From assembly GCA_013003245.1 (NCBI GenBank), contig JABDJX010000231.1, positions 1-45,571 of the forward strand: 45,571 bases of DNA, written 5' to 3'. The first letter of the stretch is position 1, and each line of letters begins with the position of its first letter. A program made the translations under genes and the position numbers. Positions 37,830-45,571 of the stretch are shown piece by piece. This DNA comes from Silicimonas sp. GTDB lineage: Bacteria > Pseudomonadota > Alphaproteobacteria > Rhodobacterales > Rhodobacteraceae. A model generated the notes under the pieces. The model had not been told where the DNA came from. It saw nothing but the letters and a program-made list of their open reading frames with translations, and did no database searches.

Positions 37830-38813
37830 TCAGATGTCGCCTGCCATCATGCGCCGTGCAAGTTCGACAACCCGTTCTGGTGTCGGTACGGTCAAATCCT
37901 CAAGCGCAGGAGAGAACGGGATCGGCACATCCATCGCACCCATGCGCATAACTGGCGCATCAAGATGATAAAATGCCTTCTCCGCAATACGCGCAGCAAT
38001 CTCGGCCGTCACGCCATAACTTTGGTGGCCCTCATCGACGACAATGGCCCGGCTGGTTTTCATCGCACTTTCGATCAGCGTTGCCTCATCAAGCGGCACA
38101 ATGGTGCGTGGGTCGATAACCTCGGCGTCAATCCCGTCGCCTGCCAGCGTCTCGGCCGCCTTTTCACAGACCTGCCGCATCGAAGAGGTGCCAATGAGCG
38201 TAATATCAGTGCCCGCGCGCAGCACCTTGGCCTCACCAAATGGGATCAGATACTCCTCTTCCGGTACGGGCGCCTTGTCCTGGTACATCAACTTGTCCTC
38301 GAAGATGACCACCGGGTTGTCGTCCCGGATCGCGGTTTTCAGCAAGCCCTTTGCCTCGTAGGCAGAAGACGGCATGGCCACCTTGAGACCCGGGATATGG
38401 GCGACAAGGGCTTGGAGAGATTGGCTGTGTTGCGCCGCCGAACGCCGTGTCGCACCCATGTTTGTCCGCAGCACCAGTGGCACGTTCAGCTTACCACCGG
38501 ACATATAGTGCGTCTTGGCAGCCTGATTGCAAAGCTGATCCATCACCAAATAAAGAAAATCGCCGAACATCAGGTCGACCACAGGTCGCATGCCCGTCAT
38601 TGCAGCCCCCACGGCCAGCCCCATGAAACCCGGCTCGGCAATCGGTGTATCGACCACACGTTCCGTGCCGAACTCCTCGACAAGGCCAGAAAGGATTTTG
38701 AAGGGTGTGCCGGCTTCAGCCACGTCTTCACCAATGATAAAGACGCGTTCGTCGCGCCGCATCTCTTCGGCCAGCGCCTCGTTGACTGCCTGCGAGAGTG
38801 ATATTTCACGCAT
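37830..38813 (-). CDS. 2-oxoacid (acetoin-type) dehydrogenase E1 component subunit beta
   Basis: MREISLSQAVNEALAEEMRRDERVFIIGEDVAEAGTPFKILSGLVEEFGTERVVDTPIAEPGFMGLAVGAAMTGMRPVVDLMFGDF. Confidence 0.92.
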   Translation of the reverse strand: MREISLSQAVNEALAEEMRRDERVFIIGEDVAEAGTPFKILSGLVEEFGTERVVDTPIAEPGFMGLAVGAAMTGMRPVVDLMFGDFLYLVMDQLCNQAAKTHYMSGGKLNVPLVLRTNMGATRRSAAQHSQSLQALVAHIPGLKVAMPSSAYEAKGLLKTAIRDDNPVVIFEDKLMYQDKAPVPEEEYLIPFGEAKVLRAGTDITLIGTSSMRQVCEKAAETLAGDGIDAEVIDPRTIVPLDEATLIESAMKTSRAIVVDEGHQSYGVTAEIAARIAEKAFYHLDAPVMRMGAMDVPIPFSPALEDLTVPTPERVVELARRMMAGDI

Positions 38814-39843
38814 GTTTCGCACCGTTCGCAGTTGCATGGGTGATGTCAGTGAAGACATGCATGTCAACCTCTGAAGCGTCCGGGTAGGCTGCCTTCAGCG
38901 CATAGTCGACTGCCTCTTTTGCGTCGTTTGTAATTTCGTCGCGGATCGCCGCCAACTCTTCAGCTGAGGCAATGCCTTCTTTCGCTAGACGATCTCCGAA
39001 AAGCGTAATCGGATCGCGGTTGGCTTTCCAATCGGCCTCTTCTTCCTTGGTGCGATAGTACTCCCTGTTAATGTCTCCAACGTGGTGGCCGTGATAACGA
39101 TAGGTTTCGAGTTCGATGAAGAACGGCCCCTCGCCTTTCCGGCAGCGCGCGACCAGCCTCTCGGCCAGTTCATTAACCGCAAGAACGTCTTGACCATCGA
39201 CAGTGTGAGCCTCAATCCCAAAGGCCTCGGCTCGCGCTGTGATTGAGCCTGCAGCGATCTCATCGGTACGCGTGTATTCCGAGTAGCCATTATTCTCGCA
39301 GGCATAGATGACCGGTAGCTTCCAAAGTGCGGCCATGTTCATCACTTCGTACCACAGACCCTGCGCCGTTGCGCCATCGCCAAAAAAGCACACCGTGACA
39401 TCGCCCGTCCCCAATTTCTTGGCAGTAAAGGCCGCACCCGTTGCAATTCCCATCGAGCCGCCGACAATGGCATTGGCGCCAAGATTGCCGTTCGATTGAT
39501 CGGCGATATGCATAGAGCCGCCTTTGCCGCGGCAATAACCTTCTTCCTTGCCCAGAAGTTCGCAAAACATCGCTTTGAATTCGGCTCCTTTCGCAACGCA
39601 ATGTCCGTGACCCCGATGCGTCGAGGTAATCTTGTCGTCGGGCGTCAGCGCCTCGCAGATACCCACAGCAACCGCCTCCTGGCCCGAGTACATATGCGTC
39701 AGACCGGGCATTTTGGCCGAAAGATAAAGCTGGTTGGCCTGATCCTCGAACGCACGGATACGCGCCATCTGACGATACATCCGAAGATAATCTTCGGTGT
39801 TGGTTTTGGCGCTGGCTTTGGCCACGGGTTTTGCCTTTGCCAT
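38806..39843 (-). CDS. 2-oxoacid (acetoin-type) dehydrogenase E1 component subunit alpha
   Basis: STHRGHGHCVAKGAEFKAMFCELLGKEEGYCRGKGGSMHIAD, TPP motif GDGATAQGLWYEVMNMAALWKLPVIYACENNGYSEYT. Confidence 0.93.
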   Translation of the reverse strand: MAKAKPVAKASAKTNTEDYLRMYRQMARIRAFEDQANQLYLSAKMPGLTHMYSGQEAVAVGICEALTPDDKITSTHRGHGHCVAKGAEFKAMFCELLGKEEGYCRGKGGSMHIADQSNGNLGANAIVGGSMGIATGAAFTAKKLGTGDVTVCFFGDGATAQGLWYEVMNMAALWKLPVIYACENNGYSEYTRTDEIAAGSITARAEAFGIEAHTVDGQDVLAVNELAERLVARCRKGEGPFFIELETYRYHGHHVGDINREYYRTKEEEADWKANRDPITLFGDRLAKEGIASAEELAAIRDEITNDAKEAVDYALKAAYPDASEVDMHVFTDITHATANGAKHA

Positions 39844-39847
39844 CGGC

Positions 39848-41155
39848 TTAGTACCGGTTTGCAATCGGCAGGTCTTCGGCAGGGAACAGGCTGATAACCT
39901 CGCACCCAGTGTCTGTTACGACCACTTCCTCTTCGATGCGTGCGGCCGAATATCCGTCCTTTGCCGGGCAATAGGTTTCCAACGCAAATACCATGCCAGT
40001 TTGGATCTCCATCGGGTTATCCAGCGAGACCGCACGGCTGATAATAGGCCGCTCGTGCAGCGCCAGACCCAGCCCATGGCCAAATTGAAGTCCGAAAGCC
40101 GCCAGTTCATTTGGAAATCCAAGACTTTCCGCAGTTGGCCAAAGCTTGGCAACCTGATCCGTGGTCACACCGGGTTTAATTGCACCAATTGCATCGTCCA
40201 GCCATTCGCGCGCGCGCACATAGGCATCGTTTTGATCCGGCGTCGCACGGCCGATGTTGAAGGTCCGGTAGTAGCATGTGCGATAGCCCTGATAGCTTTG
40301 CAGAATGTCAAAGAACGCCTGATCGCCGGGGCGGAAATATCGGTCGGTGAAGTTGTGCGGATGCGGGTTGCAGCGCTCGCCACTGATTGCATTGATTGCC
40401 TCAACATCATCCGAGCCCATCTCGTAAAGCATCTTGTTGGACAGCGCGACGATGTCGTTTTCGCGGATACCCGGCTTAAGCTCCTCGTATATCATGTGGT
40501 AGACGCCATCGACCATCGAAGCGGCTTGCGTCAAAAGCTGGATCTCGTCCCAATTCTTGATCTCGCGCGCGCTCAGCATGATCTGCTGGCCATCAACCAC
40601 GTTGATCCCAGCCTCTTTCAACGCATGGAACATGGCCGTTTCCGCATAGTCGACGCCAACCGGCATCCCCTTCATGCCCGCATCTTCGATCAGCCCGGCA
40701 ATCTCTTCCGCATAAAGCTTCATCAGGCCAAAGCTGGGTGGGATCGTGCCACGCATGCCCACCACACCGGCGCGGCAGTGATCGGGAACCAACCAGTCAG
40801 CGTACTTCTTGTGATGCACGGCGGCTGAACCAAAGTCCCAGACGTAAGGCGCATCATCTCCTGTCATCAGGCAGAAGCGGCACATCTTGTCCCGCTCCCA
40901 TTCGCCGATCTTGGTGCCGGAGATGTAGCGTATGTTATTGACGTCAAAAAGCAAAAGAGATCCGGCATCCGACGCCTTTAACGCCTCGCGCGCCCGGCTC
41001 AGCCGATACCGCCGCAGTCGATCATGATCCACGCGTCGCTCGAAATCGACCGAGGTATGACCCCAGGCCGGCAAGCGGCCCTCCCACTTCCAATGCGGTT
41101 CCAGATCCTGAGGTGTCAGTATGTTCGGTGTAAGAGCGGTGTTATGCGTGTTCAT
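39848..41155 (-). CDS. M24 family metallopeptidase-fold protein (creatinase/prolidase-like; specific function unknown)
   Basis: Pita-bread motifs: FFDILQSYQGYRTCYYRTF, FGHGLGLALHERP, FALETYCP, ARIEEEVVVTDTG. Confidence 0.85.
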   Translation of the reverse strand: MNTHNTALTPNILTPQDLEPHWKWEGRLPAWGHTSVDFERRVDHDRLRRYRLSRAREALKASDAGSLLLFDVNNIRYISGTKIGEWERDKMCRFCLMTGDDAPYVWDFGSAAVHHKKYADWLVPDHCRAGVVGMRGTIPPSFGLMKLYAEEIAGLIEDAGMKGMPVGVDYAETAMFHALKEAGINVVDGQQIMLSAREIKNWDEIQLLTQAASMVDGVYHMIYEELKPGIRENDIVALSNKMLYEMGSDDVEAINAISGERCNPHPHNFTDRYFRPGDQAFFDILQSYQGYRTCYYRTFNIGRATPDQNDAYVRAREWLDDAIGAIKPGVTTDQVAKLWPTAESLGFPNELAAFGLQFGHGLGLALHERPIISRAVSLDNPMEIQTGMVFALETYCPAKDGYSAARIEEEVVVTDTGCEVISLFPAEDLPIANRY

Positions 41156-41241
41156 CGGTTTTCTCCTTGGCGGGATTAGCTCTGGCCTTGCATCGTTGCC
41201 ATTTCAAATAGGTCATCTGATCGTCTTTTGGGATCAAGAAT

Positions 41242-41256
41242 TGTCCAAACTGGACA
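41242..41256. promoter_or_regulatory. palindromic operator candidate TGTCCA-AAC-TGGACA
   Basis: Perfect 6-bp inverted repeat with a 3-nt spacer in the only substantial intergenic gap (41156-41279) of the right-end minus-strand block, upstream of the M24 gene. Confidence 0.45.
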
Positions 41257-41279
41257 TTGCATGCGTGAGATTCCAACTT

Positions 41280-42350
41280 TCATTTCAGCAACCTCGACAT
41301 CATCCAATCGGCAGACTGCGGGCGATACTTGTAAGGACGATTGTTCACCACATGGGTGCCGTCTTCGACCATGTTGAGCGTCGCCTCGCCACCACAGGCC
41401 TCGGCAAGTTTTTGAGCGTGGTCAGGTGGCAAGACGCGGTCAAGTGCACCGCCGACGATGTAAAGCGGACACCTGATCTGCCCGGCAACATCGGCAAGCG
41501 ACATGCGCGCGGCAACGTCGCGCGCAGCATCTTCGTTGTCCACATGACACCGTGCAGCAAAGGCCGCTCGGGTTAGGGGGGGAGCCCGGTCAAAAGCTTC
41601 GGCAAAATCAAACGGACCAGTCAATGAAATGCATGCACGAACGCGGGTTTCAAATGCAGCCGCACGCGGCGCAGAGTAGCCACCAAGCGAGACGCCCCAA
41701 AGCCCGATGCGCGAGGTGTCAATATCGTTACGGGTCTCAATCCAATCGATGACGGCGGCGACCGGGCGCTCGTATTCCGGTTCTATTGGAAGCGCATATT
41801 CCGCCTCACCCTGCCCCGGGCCATCGAAAGCAAGCGTGGCCATGCCGCGAGCAAGAAAGATGTCCTCGTTCGTGCGCATCTCTTCTTTCGCGCTATCAAG
41901 GCCCATGCACATGACCACGACCGGCGGGCGATCCACACCGCGAGGCTTTCGCAAAACAGCGGCAAGGGTGCTGCCTTCGTAGGGAATGATAATCCGTTCG
42001 CCGGGCGGGTCGAGATATGGCAACGCGCGTCCATGTGCCAAGATGGCCTTGTTATGGGCAGACATCATTTGCACCTTGTCGTGCGTGAAAAGAAACTTTC
42101 CAAAGTGATGACATACTGCGGCGCGGGCAAAGTGACTTCCAGCGCTGAGGTGATGTCCCCCCTCTTCGGCAGTTTTGCCGAGGGATTCGTGAACCTCGCC
42201 ACGCGCAACCCAAGCCGCGCACCATTCATCCCATTTCGTGATCGATCCTGTCACGTCCTGAAAATCGGCAAGTGGCACTCCGTTCGTCACCATGCGGTGC
42301 GTCCAGTGCTGTGCCGCCGAAGCAACCCGGGGATCAATTGTGTCCGTCAT
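41280..42350 (-). CDS. alpha/beta hydrolase, 2,6-dihydroxypseudooxynicotine hydrolase-like
   Basis: Helical N-terminal region, then VVVMCMGLDSAKEEMRTNEDIFLARGMATLAFDGPGQGEAEYALPIEPEYERPVAAVIDWIETRNDIDTSRIGLWGVSLGGYSAPRAAAFE (GVSLGG nucleophile elbow). Start set at MTDTIDPRV. Confidence 0.8.
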   Translation of the reverse strand: MTDTIDPRVASAAQHWTHRMVTNGVPLADFQDVTGSITKWDEWCAAWVARGEVHESLGKTAEEGGHHLSAGSHFARAAVCHHFGKFLFTHDKVQMMSAHNKAILAHGRALPYLDPPGERIIIPYEGSTLAAVLRKPRGVDRPPVVVMCMGLDSAKEEMRTNEDIFLARGMATLAFDGPGQGEAEYALPIEPEYERPVAAVIDWIETRNDIDTSRIGLWGVSLGGYSAPRAAAFETRVRACISLTGPFDFAEAFDRAPPLTRAAFAARCHVDNEDAARDVAARMSLADVAGQIRCPLYIVGGALDRVLPPDHAQKLAEACGGEATLNMVEDGTHVVNNRPYKYRPQSADWMMSRLLK

Positions 42351-42793
42351 CCGCGCCCCACCATAACTGCCCCTATGATCACAAGGGCGATACCTGCCAG
42401 ACGTCCTGCGCTGACTTCGCGCACTGCAAGGCCGAAGGCGCCCAGATGATCGATGATCGTCGAGCCGATGAGCTGTCCGGCCACGATGCAGACAAAGAAA
42501 ACCAGCGCGCCAGTGACCGGTGCGATGACAACGCCCGCGCCCACGAAGATAGCACCAACAATACCTGCAAAGATGACCCACCATGGCACGGTCGACAGCG
42601 TGCTGGTGTTTATTTCGCCACCCCCCATGAACGACACGAATATGAGGATACAAAGGAATGCAATACCGATCGAGATTGCGGTCGCGCCATAGGCACTCCC
42701 GATGCCGCGCGCAAGAATCGCATTCAATGGAGGCTGTATCGAGATCATCGAACCTACGACCGCCGCGGCCAGCATATAAAAGACGACTTGCAT
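42347..42793 (-). CDS. DMT family transporter (YdcZ/DUF606-like)
   Basis: 148 aa, about 5 TM segments; SMISIQPPLNAILARGIGSAYGATAISIGIAFL, AGQLIGSTIIDHLGAFGLAVREVSAGRLAGIALVIIGAVMV. Confidence 0.88.
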   Translation of the reverse strand: MQVVFYMLAAAVVGSMISIQPPLNAILARGIGSAYGATAISIGIAFLCILIFVSFMGGGEINTSTLSTVPWWVIFAGIVGAIFVGAGVVIAPVTGALVFFVCIVAGQLIGSTIIDHLGAFGLAVREVSAGRLAGIALVIIGAVMVGRG

Positions 42794-42794
42794 G

Positions 42795-43574
42795 TCAGAT
42801 GGCCTTTGCGCGCTGTTTTTTCAGATCGGCGAGGTGCGGATATTTCTCGGTCAGAAGCGCACCGTGGTAATAGGTCGGGCGGAAAGGGGCTGTTTCGCGA
42901 ATGTATTCCAGCCACGACTGAACGCGCGGCAGGCCGTCCCAAAGGTGGCCGAGGTTGATGTCATCCATCCGCACGACCACCGGCATCACCGCGATGTCCG
43001 CCAGTGATAGCGCCTTACCCATAGTCCAGGGTCCGCCGCTTTCATCGATCCAGCGATCAAGTCGTTCAACGCCACGTCTTAGCCGCCCAAGCGCCTCGTC
43101 CATGTCTGCTTGCGGAAAGCCCGTGCGCCCCATGCGCATCAGAAACTCGCGACGTAAAGGCTTGCTGTCACAAAGCGCCTGAAATTCCTGATCCGACATT
43201 GCCTGAAAGTGCGGCAGGAAGGCGCGATTGTAAGACGGAATACGAATCGCAGGTGTGGGCACCTCGTCAATAAAGCGCATCATGGCACGCACTTGCGCAG
43301 CACCCATTGGATCGACTGGGCGCATTGTCGCAATATCGGGAAAGATGTCTTCGAGGTATTCCAGTATAACCGCGCTGTCGATAACTGGCCGTCCGTCGTG
43401 GACAAGCGCAGGCACTACACCGTTGGGATTGATCGCCAGATAGTCGGGTTTGAGTTGATCCCCCGAGAACAGATCAAGTTTCTTCTCTTCAAACGCCAAC
43501 CCTTTGGCGTGAAGCATATAGCGCACCCGCTGCGAACAGGTGGACTGGGGCGCGTTATAAAGAACAAAATCCAT
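42795..43574 (-). CDS. glutathione S-transferase family protein
   Basis: N-terminal thioredoxin-like domain YNAPQSTCSQRVRYMLHAKGLAFEEKKLDLFSGDQLKPDYLAINPNGVVPALVHDGRPVIDSAVILEYLEDIFP. Confidence 0.92.
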   Translation of the reverse strand: MDFVLYNAPQSTCSQRVRYMLHAKGLAFEEKKLDLFSGDQLKPDYLAINPNGVVPALVHDGRPVIDSAVILEYLEDIFPDIATMRPVDPMGAAQVRAMMRFIDEVPTPAIRIPSYNRAFLPHFQAMSDQEFQALCDSKPLRREFLMRMGRTGFPQADMDEALGRLRRGVERLDRWIDESGGPWTMGKALSLADIAVMPVVVRMDDINLGHLWDGLPRVQSWLEYIRETAPFRPTYYHGALLTEKYPHLADLKKQRAKAI

Positions 43575-43575
43575 G

Positions 43576-44601
43576 TCAGTCCCAGTTCAGAATGCGCGGC
43601 AGTTTGCGGTGCTTGGCAAGTGTTCCGACTATGCCGAGCGGAAAGAACATAAGCGATATCATCATGATAAGGCCAGTTGCGAGAATGTTGATTTCAGAGG
43701 CACCAAGGGTTGCGACGAAGAATTCATTGAAAGCAAGAATGAGGATCGCCCCAACCACCGGCCCTGCAACAGTGCCCTTCCCTCCCAGAATGCACATCAG
43801 CACCATGTTCACCGAGATAAGGATGACGAGAAAGATGTTGGGGCGGATATAGGTCAGATATTCGCCCCAGACGGCCCCCGCCATGCCAACGAAGAAGGCC
43901 GAGATCGCGAAGGCGAAAACCTTGTAGAAGCGTGTGTCGATGCCCGCACTTTCGCTTTTGATCTCGTCCTTGGAAATGGCGCGCAGGCCCAGCCCGAATT
44001 TCGAGTGTTTGATACGATAAGAGGCCCAAACAGCAAAGGCGGCCATCAGAACGAATGCATAGTAGTACGGCAACTTCGCCCATTGTACCGGCAGGTCATT
44101 CGCTTTCAGCGAGACGCCCGCAGCGCCGCCCACAAACTCCCAGTTCTCGAAAAAGATGCGGAAGATCATGACGAGAGCCAGCGACGAAATGATGAACGAC
44201 GGACCGCGCACCCTGAGTGTGATCAACCCGATCAGATAGCCAAAGCCAGCCGCAACAAGGCCCGCAAGCGGCGCAAGGATGATCGTCGAAATGCCGTAGC
44301 GGGCAAAGATCATGCCGGCGAAGTAGCCGCCGATGGCAAAAAAGACGTTGTGGCCGAGTGAAATGTAGCCAGTGAAGCCTCCCAGAATGTTCCAGCCCGA
44401 CGCCATCACGACATAGCAAGCGGTGTAAAGGACAAGGTGAAGAAGGTAGTTATAGTTGCCGATGAACTGCAACGCTGGCAACGCCAGAAGGATCGCCATC
44501 AAAAGCAATGGAAACCAGGTTGCGCGGGATTTGTCTTGTGCAGAGGCAAGCGTCTCATTGTAGGCAGTGCGTTGTTCAAGTATGGAGGCTGTATCTGACA
44601 T
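43576..44601 (-). CDS. branched-chain amino acid-type ABC transporter permease (LivM-like)
   Basis: NILGGFTGYISLGHNVFFAIGGYFAG, GLGLRAISKDEIKSESAGIDTRFYKVFAFAISAFFVGMAGAVWG. Start set at MSDTASIL. Confidence 0.93.
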   Translation of the reverse strand: MSDTASILEQRTAYNETLASAQDKSRATWFPLLLMAILLALPALQFIGNYNYLLHLVLYTACYVVMASGWNILGGFTGYISLGHNVFFAIGGYFAGMIFARYGISTIILAPLAGLVAAGFGYLIGLITLRVRGPSFIISSLALVMIFRIFFENWEFVGGAAGVSLKANDLPVQWAKLPYYYAFVLMAAFAVWASYRIKHSKFGLGLRAISKDEIKSESAGIDTRFYKVFAFAISAFFVGMAGAVWGEYLTYIRPNIFLVILISVNMVLMCILGGKGTVAGPVVGAILILAFNEFFVATLGASEINILATGLIMMISLMFFPLGIVGTLAKHRKLPRILNWD

Positions 44602-45479
44602 CACGCAAGCTCCGGTTTTTCGCCAAAGAGGCCCTGTGGTCGCACCAGAAGAACAACAAAGAGGGCGACGAAAAACGTCAGCGTGGACCATGTGGCGCCA
44701 AAGAAGAAACCAACGAAAGCGGCGATGACGGCAAGGATATAGGCTGCAAGAACCGTTCCAAGGATCGAGCCCATGCCGCCAAGGACAACAAGGCTCATCA
44801 GAACGGCGATCCACTCCCAATGCTTGGCCGGAAAAAAAGAGAAGACAAAGGAAATCAACGCACCAGCAGCACCGGCAAGGCCGACGCCGATGGCAAAGCT
44901 GACGAGGCCCACAAAGTTGACGTTGACGCCCAAAAGCTCGGCGGCCTCGCGGTTTTGCGTTGTGGCCCGGATGGCATAGCCGAAGCTGGAATACTTCAAA
45001 AAGAGCGACAGCGCCCCAATCAGCGTCAGCGAGACCATGCCGGCGTAAAGCTGGCCTTTGGGGATAAAGACGCTGCCGATAAAGAATGCGTCGGTTGCGT
45101 AGTCAGGGGAAGTGACCCGCTGCGTGTTGGTGAACGCCGCGCCCAAGGCACCTTCAATCACCATCGCCAATGCAAAGGTAAGAAGGACCGTCATCTCGGA
45201 ATACTTGGCCGAGTGCGCCTCTCGCTCAAATACAAGCTTGTAAAGCAACACACCGGTCGCCGCGAGGAGGAGGGCGGCCACAGGCAACATCACCATCGGG
45301 TCAACATCGTAAATACGAAAGGCCCAATAGGCGGCGTAGGCTCCCATCATAATCAGCGCAGGATGTGCAAGGTTGACGATGCGCATAACACCGAAGATCA
45401 GCGATAGGCCTGCTCCCATAAGAGCGTAGACACCGCCAAGCGCCAGACCAAGCACGAGTATCTGGACAAGATCCGCCAT
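44601..45479 (-). CDS. branched-chain amino acid-type ABC transporter permease (LivH-like)
   Basis: LALGGVYALMGAGLSLIFGVMRIVNLAHPALIMMGAYAAY, IRATTQNREAAELLGVNVNFVG. Confidence 0.94.
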   Translation of the reverse strand: MADLVQILVLGLALGGVYALMGAGLSLIFGVMRIVNLAHPALIMMGAYAAYWAFRIYDVDPMVMLPVAALLLAATGVLLYKLVFEREAHSAKYSEMTVLLTFALAMVIEGALGAAFTNTQRVTSPDYATDAFFIGSVFIPKGQLYAGMVSLTLIGALSLFLKYSSFGYAIRATTQNREAAELLGVNVNFVGLVSFAIGVGLAGAAGALISFVFSFFPAKHWEWIAVLMSLVVLGGMGSILGTVLAAYILAVIAAFVGFFFGATWSTLTFFVALFVVLLVRPQGLFGEKPELA

Positions 45480-45571
45480 CAGGCCGCCTTTGTCCCGCCA
45501 AGGTACAGTTCTTGGATCCGCGGGTCTGAAATAATCTCCTCGGCAGGCCCGTCGAAAAGCGTTCTGCCCAG
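45479..45571 (-). CDS. branched-chain amino acid-type ABC transporter ATP-binding protein, C-terminus only (LivF-like)
   Basis: Reverse translation of the window edge: LGRTLFDGPAEEIISDPRIQELYLGGTKAA*, a typical Liv ATPase C-terminus; stop overlaps the livH start (ATGA). Confidence 0.85.
   Translation of the reverse strand: MGRTLFDGPAEEIISDPRIQELYLGGTKAA

Noticed and set aside
37488-38801. 437-aa plus-strand ORF
   Set aside because: Antisense shadow of the E2 and E1beta genes, which have clear family motifs; His/Arg-rich reverse-frame composition.
39797-40828. 343-aa plus-strand ORF
   Set aside because: Antisense shadow of the M24 gene.
39848-41155. DMSP lyase DddP assignment for the M24 protein
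   Set aside because: Same fold superfamily, but the remembered DddP sequence is not closely similar and the ligand pattern differs; kept as generic M24.
43573-44361. 262-aa plus-strand ORF, highly charged (Asp/Lys/Arg/His-rich)
   Set aside because: Antisense to LivM; hydrophobic codons read in reverse generate charged residues. The same applies to 44508-45407 opposite LivM/LivH.

Overview
The window is a gene-dense alphaproteobacterial chromosome segment. Protein similarity and gene order (uvrC-pgsA-moaD-moaE, the VPLPGG C-terminal signal, the CryB-type photolyase) suggest Rhodobacteraceae/roseobacter, which is inference. From start to end it carries: a YnjBCD-like ABC importer (ATPase truncated at the left edge); a CPBP protease; rpmB; meaB; hrpB; an SGNH/GDSL hydrolase; moaE-moaD-pgsA-uvrC; an SDR and a Ca/Na antiporter; an S49 peptidase; nadE; a MORN-repeat protein; a TadG-like protein; a cupin-leuA unit; two alpha/beta hydrolases plus SCP2 and TPR proteins; an isocitrate/isopropylmalate-dehydrogenase-family gene; an FeS-type photolyase; and pckA. 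The right end (about 32.7-45.6 kb) is a 12-gene, nearly gap-free minus-strand block: LivF(partial)-LivH-LivM, GST, DMT/YdcZ transporter, a 2,6-dihydroxypseudooxynicotine-hydrolase-like alpha/beta hydrolase, an M24 protein, E1alpha/E1beta/E2-like 2-oxoacid dehydrogenase, SSADH, and a two-subunit Mo-hydroxylase. The two most interesting observations are (1) a probable leaderless leucine-rich leader peptide with mutually exclusive RNA hairpins upstream of cupin-leuA (22360-22514), and (2) this putative uncharacterised catabolic operon, which contains an M24 protein with a metal-ligand Asp-to-Cys change and an E2 lacking the HxxxDG motif. No tRNA, rRNA, CRISPR array or transposable element was recognised. 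All calls come from reading the sequence; no database search was run.
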